A stretch of DNA of 64,000 nucleotides from Torymus aiolomorphi. Taxonomy: Eukaryota; Arthropoda; Insecta; Hymenoptera; Torymidae. A program made the position numbers and the translations under genes. The notes under the pieces are model-generated. The model saw only the letters and a list, made by a program, of their open reading frames with translations. It made no database searches and was not told the DNA's origin. The stretch lies in the NCBI GenBank assembly GCA_036365515.1, contig CM070876.1, positions 174,600,978 through 174,664,977 of the forward strand, written 5' to 3'. Within the stretch, counting starts at the first letter, position 1, and the number at the start of each line of letters is the position of its first letter. Below, piece by piece: positions 1 to 12,181 of the stretch.

Positions 1-2094
1 CTCCGCTGCGTGCTGCTGTTTTGCCGGCGCGTGTAAACCAGGCACGCGCGGGTATAAAATTTTACGCGCCCGCCCGCCCGGGTTATAATACAGCCACGCG
101 ACTTTTATCTTGTGTGCAGCCTCTGGCGAGGCTGAATATTTCAGAGTCTATAGTCGTTCTCGCCGGCCGGAGTTGAGAGCGATGCACTGGTTTTGTTGCC
201 GCGCGTGTATGATGGAGTTTGGTGTGTGTAAAGCGGCGGAACGCATAAGTTATTATGTGCGCAGGTGTGCAGCGCGAGGAAGGAGGTGTTAGTTTTAATA
301 ATTTGCGATAAGGAAGGCGAGTGTTGAAGATTTTATGAATTGGCAAGGAGAAAAATGAAAAGTAACTGTATGTGCGAAGATATAAATATATAGGTAGATT
401 GCATTATGGTTGGAAAGGTTTGATTTACTTCGTTAACAATAAAATATGAGTGAATGAACAAACAATTTTTGTGCTTAACATTTAAGCAAATATTAAGACA
501 TCTTTATTGCTTTCCGAGATATTCCAAAGAAAATTTATAAATCAGCAAATGAATAAAAATTAATAAACATTCTTATGTGGTACAAGCACAAAGTTACTAG
601 CATGACTATTTATTACAGTCCTGCATTTGTAGTCTTTCTTTTCACATTACAAAACATTTTTCACAACGTGCTCATTTTTTTTTACTAAATTTTAAAGTTC
701 GCATTAAAATATAGAACATCGCAAATATAATCCGTAAAGTGCGATATTTCCAACAAACCCATAAAGTATAAAAAAATGTTTACAGCAGTTTAAAGTATAG
801 CAACCGCCAACAGCATTAATTAAACGCGTGTGTAAATTTACGCGGTGTTAAATGCGCAGGTATATGCGCAGCGCACGAGCGATTTTCACTTGCTAATTCC
901 AGCCCGCATTTTTCGCCAAAGTCACACACACACGGGTGCGGACCAAGACGCACTTTGGTCGGCTGCCAGGCACCGCTGTTCCGAAAATTCCCTCGTACAC
1001 GCGGAAGTATTAAAAAATAAATTATTTCCGATCGACTCGTCCGCGTCGTTGAACATTTTTTCCGAGGGGGGATAGAAAGTTTTAAAAGACTGGGAAGATT
1101 GGATAAGGATAATTGTGGCCTTTTTGAGAGGGCACTGCTGGAGTAGGTTAACTTTGTGACGTGACGGAGGAGGAAAAACTCAATTAAGGTAACAGAGGGA
1201 AATTTTTAAAGTCGAATTCATTTGAGCGAATTGAAAAATGGGAGTGTTTTATAATTATGTTCTAGTTTGGAAGTGCAGACACGAAAATTTTTTTAATTAT
1301 CTTCCGCGAATTGATCACGTCTACGTTGCATTCATTACCCAATTAATGTTCGAAGATTCATGTAATAATATTATTTTTATATTTAATAATAATGGAATAG
1401 TTTTTTATTAAAATTGACGTCCGCCAATATTTGCGCGTCGTCAGTCGAGCAAATTAAAAAAAAAAAAAGAAAATAAGCGAGAATTTTACCCGATCGACTT
1501 TTTTCTCAGAAGCGCGGGTCGACGGTTAATTTCGAGAGCTCCTGGAAAGCTTCGCGCTGAAGTCGAGTCAAGCGGGACCTGTCTTTTTTTTGCAGACCAG
1601 TCGAGGGAGAGGAGAAAATACGCTCCAAAATACTGTAAACCCGTTAGTTGTTTTTTTGTCTTTTACCGCTGCCCGCGAGCGGTAGCCAATCAGGACCGCG
1701 GAAAACTCACTCTCGAAAAATTGAAAGCGCTCTCACTTGCTCCGAAAGCCTTTTTGGGGCCGACGCTCGCGCCACCTCTCGCAAGCAATAGACCTCTTGC
1801 TCCTCGAGCAGAGCACGCCAGACTCTCGTCAGGGACGCAACGATCCGCTCTCCCGTTGAAGGCGACTACGTCACACGGCAAAAGGAGCGTCCGATCCCTC
1901 GTTCTGTGCGGACGACCGTTCCGTGCAAGGACAAAAAAGGGATGACACTTGTCTAACCTTAATTCGGTATCACAGTATGAGGACAAAAGTGCCCCGGGAG
2001 TTTCGCGTGGTAGACACGAGACGAATTTAACTATTTTTTTATTACACGCGCGCGATATCAGAGCCTTAATTTATTTATTATCATTTACTTAATT
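1..2094. other. No gene seen; alternating AT-rich and CpG-rich DNA
   Basis: CpG-rich stretches lie at about 1-290, 840-1080 and 1430-2040, separated by AT-rich DNA. Short open frames at 83-346 and 1690-1986 are open on both strands, as expected of stop-poor GC-rich sequence. AGCCAATCAG at 1684-1693 fits the NF-Y CCAAT-box consensus exactly and lies in the third CpG-rich patch. No TATA/initiator pair at correct spacing was found, so no promoter is called. Confidence 0.5.
1684..1693 (+). promoter_or_regulatory. Possible CCAAT box (NF-Y site)
   Basis: AGCCAATCAG matches the NF-Y consensus RRCCAATSRG at every position and lies in a CpG-rich patch. No transcription start or adjacent coding sequence supports it. 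A 10-bp match can arise by chance in 64 kb. Confidence 0.2.
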
Positions 2095-2214
2095 GCTTCC
2101 TCCTAGAGGAAGCTTTGTGATAGTAAAAAAAAAAGTTTGTGAGATAATGTCTTAGGAATGTTGTATAGAAAATTTGGAATCGAAATACACCATTTTTAGA
2201 AAATGTCCGTATGG

Positions 2215-2252
<38 letters not shown>

Positions 2253-3187
2253 ATGCCCGTATACTCTGATATCTCATGATCTACTCAACCGATTTTAACG
2301 AGAGAGTGATCATTTTTTCAGATTTTGCTTCAACAATTGGGGTCAATATTTTATTTTTGTCAAAATCGATTTTTTTGTTTTTTATCGCCATTTTTAAATT
2401 TTCAAAATTTTTATTTTCAATTTTTTTTATATTTAGAACAAATATTATTTATATACGATAAATTCTCTGTATGCAGAATAAAATTTTCTACAATTTAAAA
2501 AAAAAAAAAGCCGTTAGCTATATTTCGTCATAAGTTATTCATGAAAACGTCATTTTTAGTAAATAGGTTATATTTCAAAATTAAAAAAAGATATTAACAT
2601 GAATATTTTTTTGGTTATAAAGAATACTGAGTACTATAACTTACTAAATTTTTAGGTTTTCTTATTCATTATTTTTGGAGAAAAAATAATTTATAAAAAA
2701 AGTGTTTTTTTTTGTCGTTCAATAACTAGAGTAAAATTGGCTTAATCAGTTTGAAATTTTTTTTAGTGGTACATTTTGTATCACAATCGATTGAGTTCTT
2801 TGGGCAAAAGGATTGATCCATAAATTTCGGAGATATTTGAGGTTAAAATTTTTTTCACTTTTTTTTAAATCGTAATTTCTCGAGAACGGCTTTATGTATT
2901 TGAATCGGGTGGGCGGCATTCGAAAGAGAATTTCAAGACCTATATTTTCTAAAAAAAATTATTTGTCTAGCTATTACGGTTCTTTTGTTATTAATAAAAA
3001 CGTAAACATTGAAAAATGAAAAAAATGAGTTTGGTATGTCCAACTATTGCGGGAGTAAAAATTGACTTAAGCGCTTTGTACATCGTACAAAATAAAGTAT
3101 GAAATTTTAAATATTGGAAGTAAAAATTAATTAAAGGAATCAGTAAATCAAGTTTGAGGAAGCTACGTGCCAATGAATTGGCAGCGG
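2095..3187 (+). repeat. Dispersed non-coding repeat, copy A
   Basis: The left end is a small palindrome (2095-2113, arms GCTTCCTC and GAGGAAGC) followed by TTTGTGATAGT. The right end carries GCCAATGAATTGGCAGCGG (3169-3187). The same two ends, reversed, bound copy B at 53535-54818, and the second end recurs in copy C at 62188. A (GT)n tract at 2215-2248 sits near the left end, as the (CA)n tract does in copy B. The interior is AT-rich with many homopolymers and has no credible open frame. It behaves as a non-autonomous mobile repeat of unknown class; no target-site duplication was identified. Confidence 0.7.
2215..2248. repeat. (GT)n microsatellite inside repeat copy A
   Basis: About 17 GT units lie near the palindromic end of copy A. 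A matching (CA)n tract at the same relative place in the inverted copy B suggests that the microsatellite is part of the element. Confidence 0.85.
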
Positions 3188-4829
3188 TTTTTTTTTCTGG
3201 TTTTAAATCTCTACTGTCTATGATTCTTGAACTGAGTACAAATTTCATTTGCTAATAGAATCATTATTCCTTTCCTGAATTTCCTTATCCGTATCATTTT
3301 CTTAAAACTGAGCCGGAGCTAACATCAAAATCTATAAAAACTATTATACTAATAAAAAAAGTTTGTACTGATTTGTATATAACAAATCTGAATATTAAAC
3401 ATTCTTTCTCATTTTAACAGAGAAAGTAAGGGTAAAATAAAAACCATGCCAACTGTTGATTTTGCTTAAGTATGTATATTATTATGAATTAATTTAATGA
3501 ATAAGTATACAACGTACTCTTAAAAGTCTTGAATATTAATTGAAATAATATGGGATTTCCAAAAATAAACTTTAGTAACATTAAATGGTAAAAAGAACAA
3601 TAGCTCGCGTGTCTAATCAGCATAACAGCATTTCTCAAATATACCTTGTTTACATTTACTGGTGGAATCAGTGTAGTCATTTTTATAAGGGGATGTCGGA
3701 CCCTATATATAGAATTACGTAAGTTTATTAATCTATATAGCAATGAGATTTCAGAAATATCAAATATTTGATTTAAAAGCTACGAACCATTTTCGCGCGA
3801 ATCTTATCTCACTTTTTATAACAAAATACATTTCGTCCAGAAACGATTTTAAACAATTTCAACCCAAAGAAAAATCCACTCCTCAGCACACTGGCGATCC
3901 CCAATCCCTTTCCGCGCGTCTACCTACTTTCTCTTTCTCTTTCTCTCGCGAGTGGAGAGACCGTTGCGAAGGAGAAAAGCACGCACGCGGCCGAGCAAAG
4001 CGACGGCAAGTGCCCACCCGAGAAAAGTGCAGCGAGCGAGAGTAAGACGACAACGGCGACGGCTTGACATTCTTCCAAGGGGACTTTTAACGAACGACCC
4101 TATTTACGTCGCTCGAATCAGTCAACTTTGTCACTATGACCGGGGCACCGTCAATGTTCCTCTTTCCCTCTCCGGTCCTCTCGTGATCGAGAGATTAGCT
4201 GCAGGATTTTCCGACAGAATTTTCCAAACTTTAGTTTAAATAGCAAAAATTCTCGAAAAAAGGACTTTTCTATCGATATTTTTGAAAGACCAACTGTAAA
4301 TACCAAACTCGATCTACAATATATTAATAGGCATGCAATGCTAGCTTTTTTCCCAAATTTAAAATCATTGAAACAAATATTGCGAATAGAAGTATTAAGA
4401 GAAATTATTTACTCTTATTCTTCTAAAGGATATACATAAATTTTATAAATATATAATAAGATTTTTTCTTGGAACGGAGCAAAGGTACTGTCAAATATTT
4501 TTAGAACCTTTTTGACAAACTCGATATACTTTCAGCATCGTACTTAACATAATTAAAGTGCACTATTTTTACTATCCTACATAATCTAATCTACTTTTCC
4601 AAGTAGATGACCTCATCATCATCATTTTTGTAAGATAAACCCCAATTACGAGGCTCCCGCTCGACGCGGAACAAAGTCACAAAATTTCACAGCAAATTAT
4701 ATTCACCAAGCAAAACAAAAAAAAAAACTGTACTCATCCCATCTCAAATCCTTATCGCTAAAAAATTTTTCAAATACCTCGCCCCCATTCATTCGCGCAG
4801 CAAACCTGCACCGTCACAGGCGCAAAAAG
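3188..4829. other. No gene seen; AT-rich with a CpG-rich patch
   Basis: Mostly AT-rich DNA. A CpG-rich, purine-rich patch lies at about 3890-4070, with overlapping open frames at 3743-4045 and 3952-4239 that lack motifs, hydrophobic structure or splice context. Nothing else is recognised. Confidence 0.5.
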
Positions 4830-4832
4830 CGA

Positions 4833-4913
<81 letters not shown>
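4830..4913. repeat. (GA)n microsatellite
   Basis: An almost pure GA run of about 80 bp. It makes the artefactual Leu-Ser run of the minus-strand open frame at 4814-5338. Long GA tracts can bind GAGA-type factors in insects and can form triplex DNA, but no function is shown here. Confidence 0.95.
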
Positions 4914-4916
<3 letters not shown>

Positions 4917-5779
4917 GAGAAAAAAAACGCATCACGGATCCCAACAAAAACATTTTCATCTGCATTGTTATTTGCCAAGCCCGCGCCTACCATTCCTCCG
5001 TCTGCTGCCTTTAGAAAGAACGACCTTGTCCCGGCGCGCCGCGCGCGGTACGTCCTGCGCGCGCGTAATCCGAGGCTCGCGGAACGCAATCGTCTTCTCT
5101 CCGCCTGCGGAAGAACGCCCCCGGGCCGCACACAGCCTCCCTTATACTCTCTCTCTTCGAGCTCTTCATTCCCGATGAAAAAGATCCTCTCTGTTACCCG
5201 CTCGTCTCTCTTTTCGGGATAGAGAGGGGTGCAGCATTTTATCCGCGCGAAAGAGAAAGCCAGGGGAGAGCCAACGAAAATGGAATAATAGAGGGCCGAG
5301 TCGAATATCGGGATCGGGCGGGCGCGCTCCTCTATCATTCACCTCGAGGAGATATAGCAGCGGGAGGCAGAGCTGAGCTGGGTGTATAATGAATTGTACA
5401 TCGTATGAAAATTCGGATGGCTGCGGAATGGCGGACGACGGTCTCTTTTTCGCCGCGGAAAATTAGAATGTAAAATGTCCCCGTCACCCGCAGTCTTTTT
5501 GTGATAAGAAGATATTACGGTGAGCGCAGAGGAATGCGGGCGCGCCAATAATATCTAGTGGAAATTCGACACTCGCTTTAAGGGATTTGGAACGACGATT
5601 ATTATAATGCAGGCGTTGATGCGGAATGGTATAGTAATAGCTAGGTTGAATTGCTTACTAATGGAATTTATCTCTTTTGGCTTTTGAATTATGTTAATTG
5701 TTTATATGTATATTATGTTATCTTCGTTTGGAAATTTTTAATGCTTTTGTTCTCATAAATAAACATATTGGTACATGTT
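4914..5779. other. CpG-rich island after GA tract, then AT-rich DNA
   Basis: About 4980-5560 is CpG-rich and open on both strands. No splice-bounded exon or recognisable domain is present. AT-rich DNA follows up to the TTAA-flanked element. Confidence 0.5.
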
Positions 5780-5783
5780 TTAA

Positions 5784-6903
5784 CCCTTAGAAGCATACAT
5801 TTTTCTATTCGATATTTTGGCCTGAAATTTCTCACTTGGAGGTTTTTGGGGTCGCTAATAACGAATATGCGATCAGAATTTTAATTTTCCTAATCCAAGA
5901 TGGCGGATTCAAGATGGCGGATGAAATTTTTTGAAAATGAGTTTATTTTCACTCCAAAATGTTTACTCGGGGATTTTCGGGGTCGCTGATAACGAATATG
6001 CCGTCAGAATTTTTATTTGCAAATCCAAGATGGCGGATTCAAGATGACGGACGTAATTTTTTGGAAATGAGTATATTTTTATTTTAAAATGTTTACTCGG
6101 GGGTTTTCAGTATCGCTGATAACGAATATGCCGTCAGTACTTTTATTTTCAAATCCAATATGGCCGATTCAAGATGGCGGACAAAAATTGTTAAATAAGT
6201 ATATTTTTACCTAAAAAGGTTTATTTGGGGGTTTTGGGGTCGCTGATACCGAATATGCCATAAGAATTTTAATTTTCCAAATCCAAGATCTCGAGTAGAC
6301 ATTCGAGTAGAAATACTAAAATGTACGGTACGATTCTGATAGCATATTCGTTATCAGCGACCCCAAAAACCCCCGAGTAAACATTTTGAGGTAAAGATAT
6401 ACTCATTTTCAAAAAAATTCCGTCCGCCATCTTGAATCCGCCATCTTGGATTTGAAAAATCAAAATTCTGATGGCATATTCTTAATCAGCGACCTCAAAA
6501 ACCCCCGAGTAATCGTTTTTAGGTAAAAATATACTCAATTTCAAAAAATTTTTGTCCGCCATCTTGAATCCGCCATCTTGGATTTTGAAAATCAAAATTC
6601 TGATGGCATATTCTTAATCAGCGACCCCAAAATCTCTAGGAACTAACTTTCATAAAAATCGAACAGCAAATAAGCTCAAAAATGATTTTTTTCTAAAAAA
6701 ACATGCATTTTTTGCAATTTGTTTATTTATAACAATTTAATAACAAATAAAATAATAAATTACGTTCGGGATAATTGTAGAGAAACGTCTTACCTATCAG
6801 AAAAGCCCATCACCTTGAATAAATACACATAAATACGTTTTTTATAAATAAAAATAGAAAGCTACTTTGGTGGTCCCTATAGGAACCACTATGCTTCTAA
6901 GGG
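5784..6903. mobile_element. TTAA-flanked piggyBac-like non-autonomous element with YY1-like repeats
   Basis: Terminal inverted repeats CCCTTAGAAGCATA (left) and its complement (right) are each bordered by TTAA (5780-5783 and 6904-6907), the target signature of piggyBac transposition. The termini resemble those of piggyBac itself, which start CCCTAGAAAGATA. The 1,120-bp interior has no transposase. It holds about four direct units of roughly 130 bp (motif pairs near 5896, 6026 and 6156, with a decayed one near 6282), then two inverted units (6424 and 6556). Each good unit carries two CAAGATGGCGG-type sites 14 bp apart. The direct and inverted halves could fold on each other. A minus-strand open frame at 6269-6463 is only a translation of these units. 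Confidence 0.85.
5896..6580. repeat. Cluster of CAAGATGGCGG motifs in about 130-bp units
   Basis: Exact CAAGATGGCGG sites start at 5896, 5910, 6026 and 6170 on the + strand. Exact complements start at 6424, 6438, 6556 and 6570. Variants start at 6040 (one change) and 6156 (two changes). Sites in a pair are 14 bp apart. AAGATGGCGG is the core recognised by vertebrate YY1, and the related fly protein Pho binds a GCCAT core. The repeat units also share a segment reading about GTCGCTGATAACGAATATG. Motif positions are read directly; binding is inference. Confidence 0.85.
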
Positions 6904-6907
6904 TTAA

Positions 6908-8701
6908 AGCTAAACACGGATAAAATAAAAAAAAATTGCAGAAATAATGTGGGTATTGAATATTAATATTAGACGTTAATTGGATTAAATTTTCACAATG
7001 TATCGATAACTAGTATATCTTACATCTTCGATAGCGGTTTCACTTATTATCTGAATGTGCAAACTTAGGGATTCAGGTATGCGATATTTAATAAAAGTAA
7101 TTAAGAAATATACAAATATTCGATGAAAATAAAGACAAAGAATGAAGTTTATTATTTAACTCCGTTATACGTATTTCACTTCAAACGACTTCCATATAAA
7201 TAAAACCACATTTTCAAAGTTATAATAAATGCGCAGCACAATGTAATAACAATATTTCAAGAGCGACCACAATTACGTATCAACGGAATTTACAAGTTCT
7301 ATTAATATTCACGATTTTCGCCATATTTCACTCATAAATTATTATAGTAATTCACTTCAAATTATTTTATACAACATACAATGCATGTACAAAATTAACT
7401 TTATATTCATAAAAGGAATATCTTCTTATCCGGTGGGAGAAATACTTTAAAATTCTCTATAAGCTTAAGTATATTTATGGTTTAATTTTCAACGTTCAAC
7501 TCTCAAATTTAATAGTATTATAACTGAACATTCAGGATTTTAAAAGGAAGTATTTAAAACGTAAAGATAATTTAACTCATTAAATTATTTTCATACCTTA
7601 CTAAAATATGCAAGACCGAATAAAATAGCTAAAATACGCAAGACATAATATAAGACTTGTATAATGAAATATAATAATATAAAATAACCGAAGATAAAGT
7701 ATAGTTGAATGATTATTTACTAATACTTTTATTATATTTTCAATTTAAATGTTTTTATAAATATTGCTTTGAAAATATTTCACACATTTATACTGATTAA
7801 ATAAAAATTCTATGATAGCCCTATTGTATTTTGAAACATTTTTATTCGTAATGGCTTAAAATAATTATATTTTTAAGTGCGCCAACTCTTTAAAGTCAAT
7901 AAACCTCTGTCTTTTTAACATTTCAATGTCTTAGAAACCATTAAAGTTCGAAAACTAGTGCCACCTTAATTGAGCGAATTCTCTTTTATATCATCGAAAC
8001 ATCCTAAAACAACTATATAAAATCCTGTAAACTATCTTATCTGGAAGCCTCGTATCGTGTCCGCAACGTAACAAAGAAGAAAGCGTTGTAAAAGTCTCTT
8101 TATATATATGCTATAATAATAGCGTATAATAAGACAGTTGCACTCATTGCTTTTTACATTCGGCGCTCATTTTTTGAAAACAATTATTTTTGTTATAAGT
8201 ACTGATAGAATGAACATATGCTTTGCGCTTTCGAGTCTCAATTTTCAGACACTTTTATGTTCAACTAAGCAATGCTGGTATAATTGAGATAAACTAGACA
8301 TGTATGGATGAAGTTTTTACCTTGTTAGTTACTTATTGCGTACTACTTTCAATAATCCATTTTCATGTAAATATTTTTAATTAATTTGCAAAAAATATCA
8401 CATAATGAGATCAAAGATAGAATGAGTAGTCATGCAATGCATATTTTAATCTTCATAAAATTTATTCTTCATAAAAAAAAAATAATTAAAAATATCGTTA
8501 TCTGGAGACTTTACTTGGAATCTAGAGTTATTTCGAGGCAAGTGGGAGTTCTCACATTTATATATCCAATATAACGTTGGCATTCAAATTCCTTATCCAG
8601 ATTAACTCGAAACCCTTTCCGTTCTATTTTCCTCCCCCGTTCTTTCTGCGATGAATTTTAGAACTGGCAGTACATAAATAACAAAAAATATCACTGCATG
8701 C
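6908..8701. other. AT-rich, no gene seen
   Basis: Very AT-rich sequence with frequent stops in all frames. No CpG-rich island, exon or strong inverted repeat was recognised. Confidence 0.5.
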
Positions 8702-8855
8702 GTCCTTTATTTTAAAGGAATTCTTAAATACATTTTGTTTTTCCTAAATATTTAACCCTTAGAAGCATACATTTTTCTATTCGATATTTTGGCCTGAAAT
8801 TTAGTCCTTTATTTTAAAGGAATTCTTAAATATATTTTGTTTTTCCTAAATATTT
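8702..8855. repeat. 52-bp direct repeats flanking an end fragment of the TTAA element
   Basis: Segments 8702-8753 and 8804-8855 are 52-bp direct repeats differing at one position. Between them lies TTAA plus CCCTTAGAAGC... (8756-8802), matching the first 47 bases of the element at 5784. The arrangement is host, element tip, host again. This suggests double-strand break repair with a copied filler and local duplication rather than normal insertion. Confidence 0.8.
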
Positions 8856-11604
8856 TAGTTCTACTTAGAAATAGTTGCATTTCTTTGTTTTCAGTTGCTC
8901 AAAAAAATACGTAAATGCATTCATTTAATTTTTTTAAATATAAATTTTTCTCGCACATATATAAGCCTAAAATTCTCGCGTGTATAATGCATAACCCTAA
9001 AAATTCCTCCCCAACGTTCTAAAACATTCATGCCTGTCCTTCACGTAACATCGAAAATATACTTTATATTTGCTTCTGTGCTATAAAAAATACATGGGTA
9101 TGTTCGTGAATAAGAGCGATGTATGTATAGATAGCGATATATTTTTCATGAAACATACAGCCATCGTAAAGTGCATTTTTCACGTGAATTTGAAATACGT
9201 ACCGAAGGACAAATGTTGACAACAGACATTTAATATTTTTATCAATTCATCGTCAAGATTAACAATCAGTTTAATACCAATAACAAACCCAGTAAGGAAG
9301 TCGATTGCCACCTTTAAAATTTTCTCTGCTTTTGTCTTCCCTTCCAATAATAGTTTAATAATAGTAATAGTTCAATAATAGTTCCTCTTATTTGCCCACA
9401 TTTGAATGGGCTGCATATTCTACAAACTTCCGGCCCCGTGTTCGTTCCCTCTCTTATACACACGCATGTTTCTTCTCTCTGTCGCTCTCGGAATTATTTA
9501 TTTGAGCGAGAAATCAGATCAAAATACGAGCGACGAAATAAAAAGTTTCTGACCGCAGAGCGAATATTCGCTGTCGGAGTTATTCAAGACGTCACGTGAT
9601 AAGATTACCGAAAACGAGCGCGCGCGACTTGCTTGCCAAAGTCCCACTCCTGATAGCCATTTTTTGGTAGGGGCGGTTTTCAAATTCGCCGAGAGAAATA
9701 GTTGATATGCAAAGGTGAGGCTCGCGATATGATTTATATGCGGCTTCTCGTTCCTTATTGATCTTTACGAGTGAGTGCTTCGGATAGCAATTTTAATCGA
9801 AGAATTTCCGTTTTGAAGTGTTGAGCAATAACTGAGAATTTTAGATATGTATCATGCGATTTTTTCATTTCTGTAACGTTCTTATGTTACTATATAACAT
9901 AGTGAATTCTTCTATTCCATTTTTCATTTAAAGCTGAATTATATATAAGTATTGTTGTTTAAATATAAATATAAATTAATGATATGTATTTGATAAATAA
10001 TAAAATAAAAATAGAGAATCAAAAAAAAATATAATTATGAATTAAATTAAATAAAGCTGAAAACCAGAAAAATTAGTAGCAACTATTTATGAGTTCATTA
10101 CAAATATATTAGCAAGCGATTACATCTTCCTGAATTTTCCAGAGTAGTCTCTCGTACTCGTAAATTCAAGTAAGTTCTCGCAAGTCAGCTCTTACGTCGC
10201 CGCGTAATCGTTATTGACTACTCAAGTAAATTAAAAGTAAATGAGCGAACGTGTTTATAATAAGAATTTTATCTGCTCGTAAGGTGATGTGAAATACCGA
10301 CATAATTGTTGAACGTGTACTCTTATATGGAAATACTAATAGGATTACTCAACAAAATTTTAGAGCATAGTATTTACATATACGGAGCGCCTGACAAAAT
10401 TGTTTTTTCAAATAAGCGTTCGAATATTAATTTATTAAATAATGAAATTGGGCTGATTTTGGACTTCACATCGCCTTTCAAAGTGCCCGTTGGTGCACAG
10501 ACTGTCTTTGTATAGCTTGCCTGTGAAAACACTCTAGCTTTTTTAATATAAAACAATGATTTCTGATTTACAATTATTTTTTTGCATTTATTTCAATAAG
10601 TTTGTGATACAAAGTCAAGATTAGTTTTCTACGGAATATCAGGTAAAAACGTTAAGTAAACACATGCAACATTATACACCATCAATTTCGTCCAATATAT
10701 CGGCTATACTAACTATTTTTAAGGGGGTAATTTTTTAACAAAATATTGCAAATAACTAGTATCGAAAAGTATTATTTTCTATAGCGATTTAACGAAACTT
10801 AAAATTTTACTATTACAAAGCTATAGGAGAAAGTAAAAAAGAAAATGACACCCGGAGAAAACAAAAGTTATGTTATAAAGCATGAAAGCGGACTTGAGAC
10901 ATAACAAACATCACTTATTCGCATATCCATCCGAGCCATCGAGAAGAGAAACCACTGGATCTAACTTGACCGAAATCCCATGGAATCCCGGGCTCGCGCG
11001 GGCACGTGAGCATTTCGCGGCACACTCGCTCCGTTTACGTACAACACGCGGCTGTATAACGGAGAAAATACGTGATCCGTCGCGGAGGACAGTGGAAAAT
11101 GAGGAAAAGCGCGTGCGGGATTACGAGATACAGATAGAGGTAGAGAGAATGTAGGCGGTGGCAGCTGACTCGAGAGCGTAACGTCCGGTTGATTCCGAGT
11201 TATACGACCAATTCCCCGACGGGGCTTCCGCCACCGCGCGCACGCGCTCTGTGTCTCACCCCGCGTACATCCGTTCTTCGTATATATATGTATATGTATA
11301 TCTGCCTTGCTTTTCCACCCGCCGTGCTGACACATATGTATATATGTGAAACTGCGAGAGTACTGCGAGAGAGAAGAGGGAGTCACTGACATATGAGTCG
11401 CTTGACATCGGCAGCGTCTACTTTGGGAATACGCAGTTCGGGCTCCTATATATGCGTATTGACATTAATTCGCGGCCGAAGTGAGAGCTACGCTTGCTAA
11501 TTCAGTCAGCCGTCAAATCGCCTCGATTGCTTGCGACCGAACTTGCGAGTGCATAGTTTCTTGTTACATCAGAAAATACATCCGTCTAATGGTGTCAACA
11601 GTTT
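8856..11604. other. No gene seen; two CpG-rich islands in AT-rich DNA
   Basis: CpG-rich stretches occupy about 9400-9780 and 10890-11560. In the second, overlapping open frames on both strands (10882-11154, 10961-11392, 11189-11389) have no motif. TATATATG near 11447 and TCAGTC near 11502 look like TATA and initiator elements but are too far apart to make a standard promoter. Confidence 0.45.
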
Positions 11605-12181
11605 CCCTGGTGGAAATCCAACACATTTTATAATTAATAACTGACCATTTATATTAGAAACTTGCTATAAAATAGGAATTTCTCTTGTTCAGTTTCTATC
11701 TTCCGATGAAACACTTTTTCTCCTATTATTTGGCCATTTAATAGATTGAAAAATAGAATGAGTTTTTCGAAGACAAGCACAAGCTTATTCTTGAGTATTT
11801 TTAAGGTATTAAAACTGATCAATTTCTTTAGTCTGGAAATGGCTATTAGAAGGCTTGCTGTTATGACAAGGAGTGAGAGAGACAGAATCAGACGGAGAAA
11901 TAAAAGTTTTGCTGAATTATTCATACAATGAGTACAACAAATGATTTATTAGTTAATGTTATATATTTATATTTTGGTAAGCCATCCAATGCACTGTAAT
12001 GCTCTTTTATCAAAGATAAAATTAGTAAATAAATCAAATAACAATATTTTGCTGTTACGTCAATCTAAGAAATAGTCAAATAATAATCGAAAAATCGTTT
12101 CATCATAACGATTAATTAGCCAGTTTTACTAGCTATTTTCTAACTTCTTGGCCATTTCATATAGATGAATTTCTACCAGGG
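11605..12181. mobile_element. 577-bp non-autonomous inverted-repeat element, copy 1
   Basis: It begins CCCTGGTGGAAATCC and ends with the complement of CCCTGGTAGAAATTCATC. An inverted relative of the same length lies at 35871-36447, and a shorter element with the same termini at 33438-33690. The interior similarity to 35871-36447 spans the stretch containing TGAGTTTTTCGAAGACAA. Open frames here (11649-11924 minus, 11746-11931 plus) are short and are not conserved as a frame in the other copy. No transposase and no clear target duplication were found. Confidence 0.75.

Noticed and set aside
4814..5338. 174-codon minus-strand open frame with a long Leu-Ser run
   Set aside because: It is largely a translation of the (GA)n tract and adjoining GC-rich island; the + strand is open in the same place.
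6269..6463. Minus-strand open frame with repeated Gln-Asp-Gly-Gly and Met-Ala-Asp
   Set aside because: It is a translation of the tandem YY1-like units of the TTAA element and is not a gene.
11440..11560. Core promoter with TATA and initiator
   Set aside because: TATATATG and TCAGTC are about 55 bp apart rather than 25-31 bp, and no transcript or exon follows.
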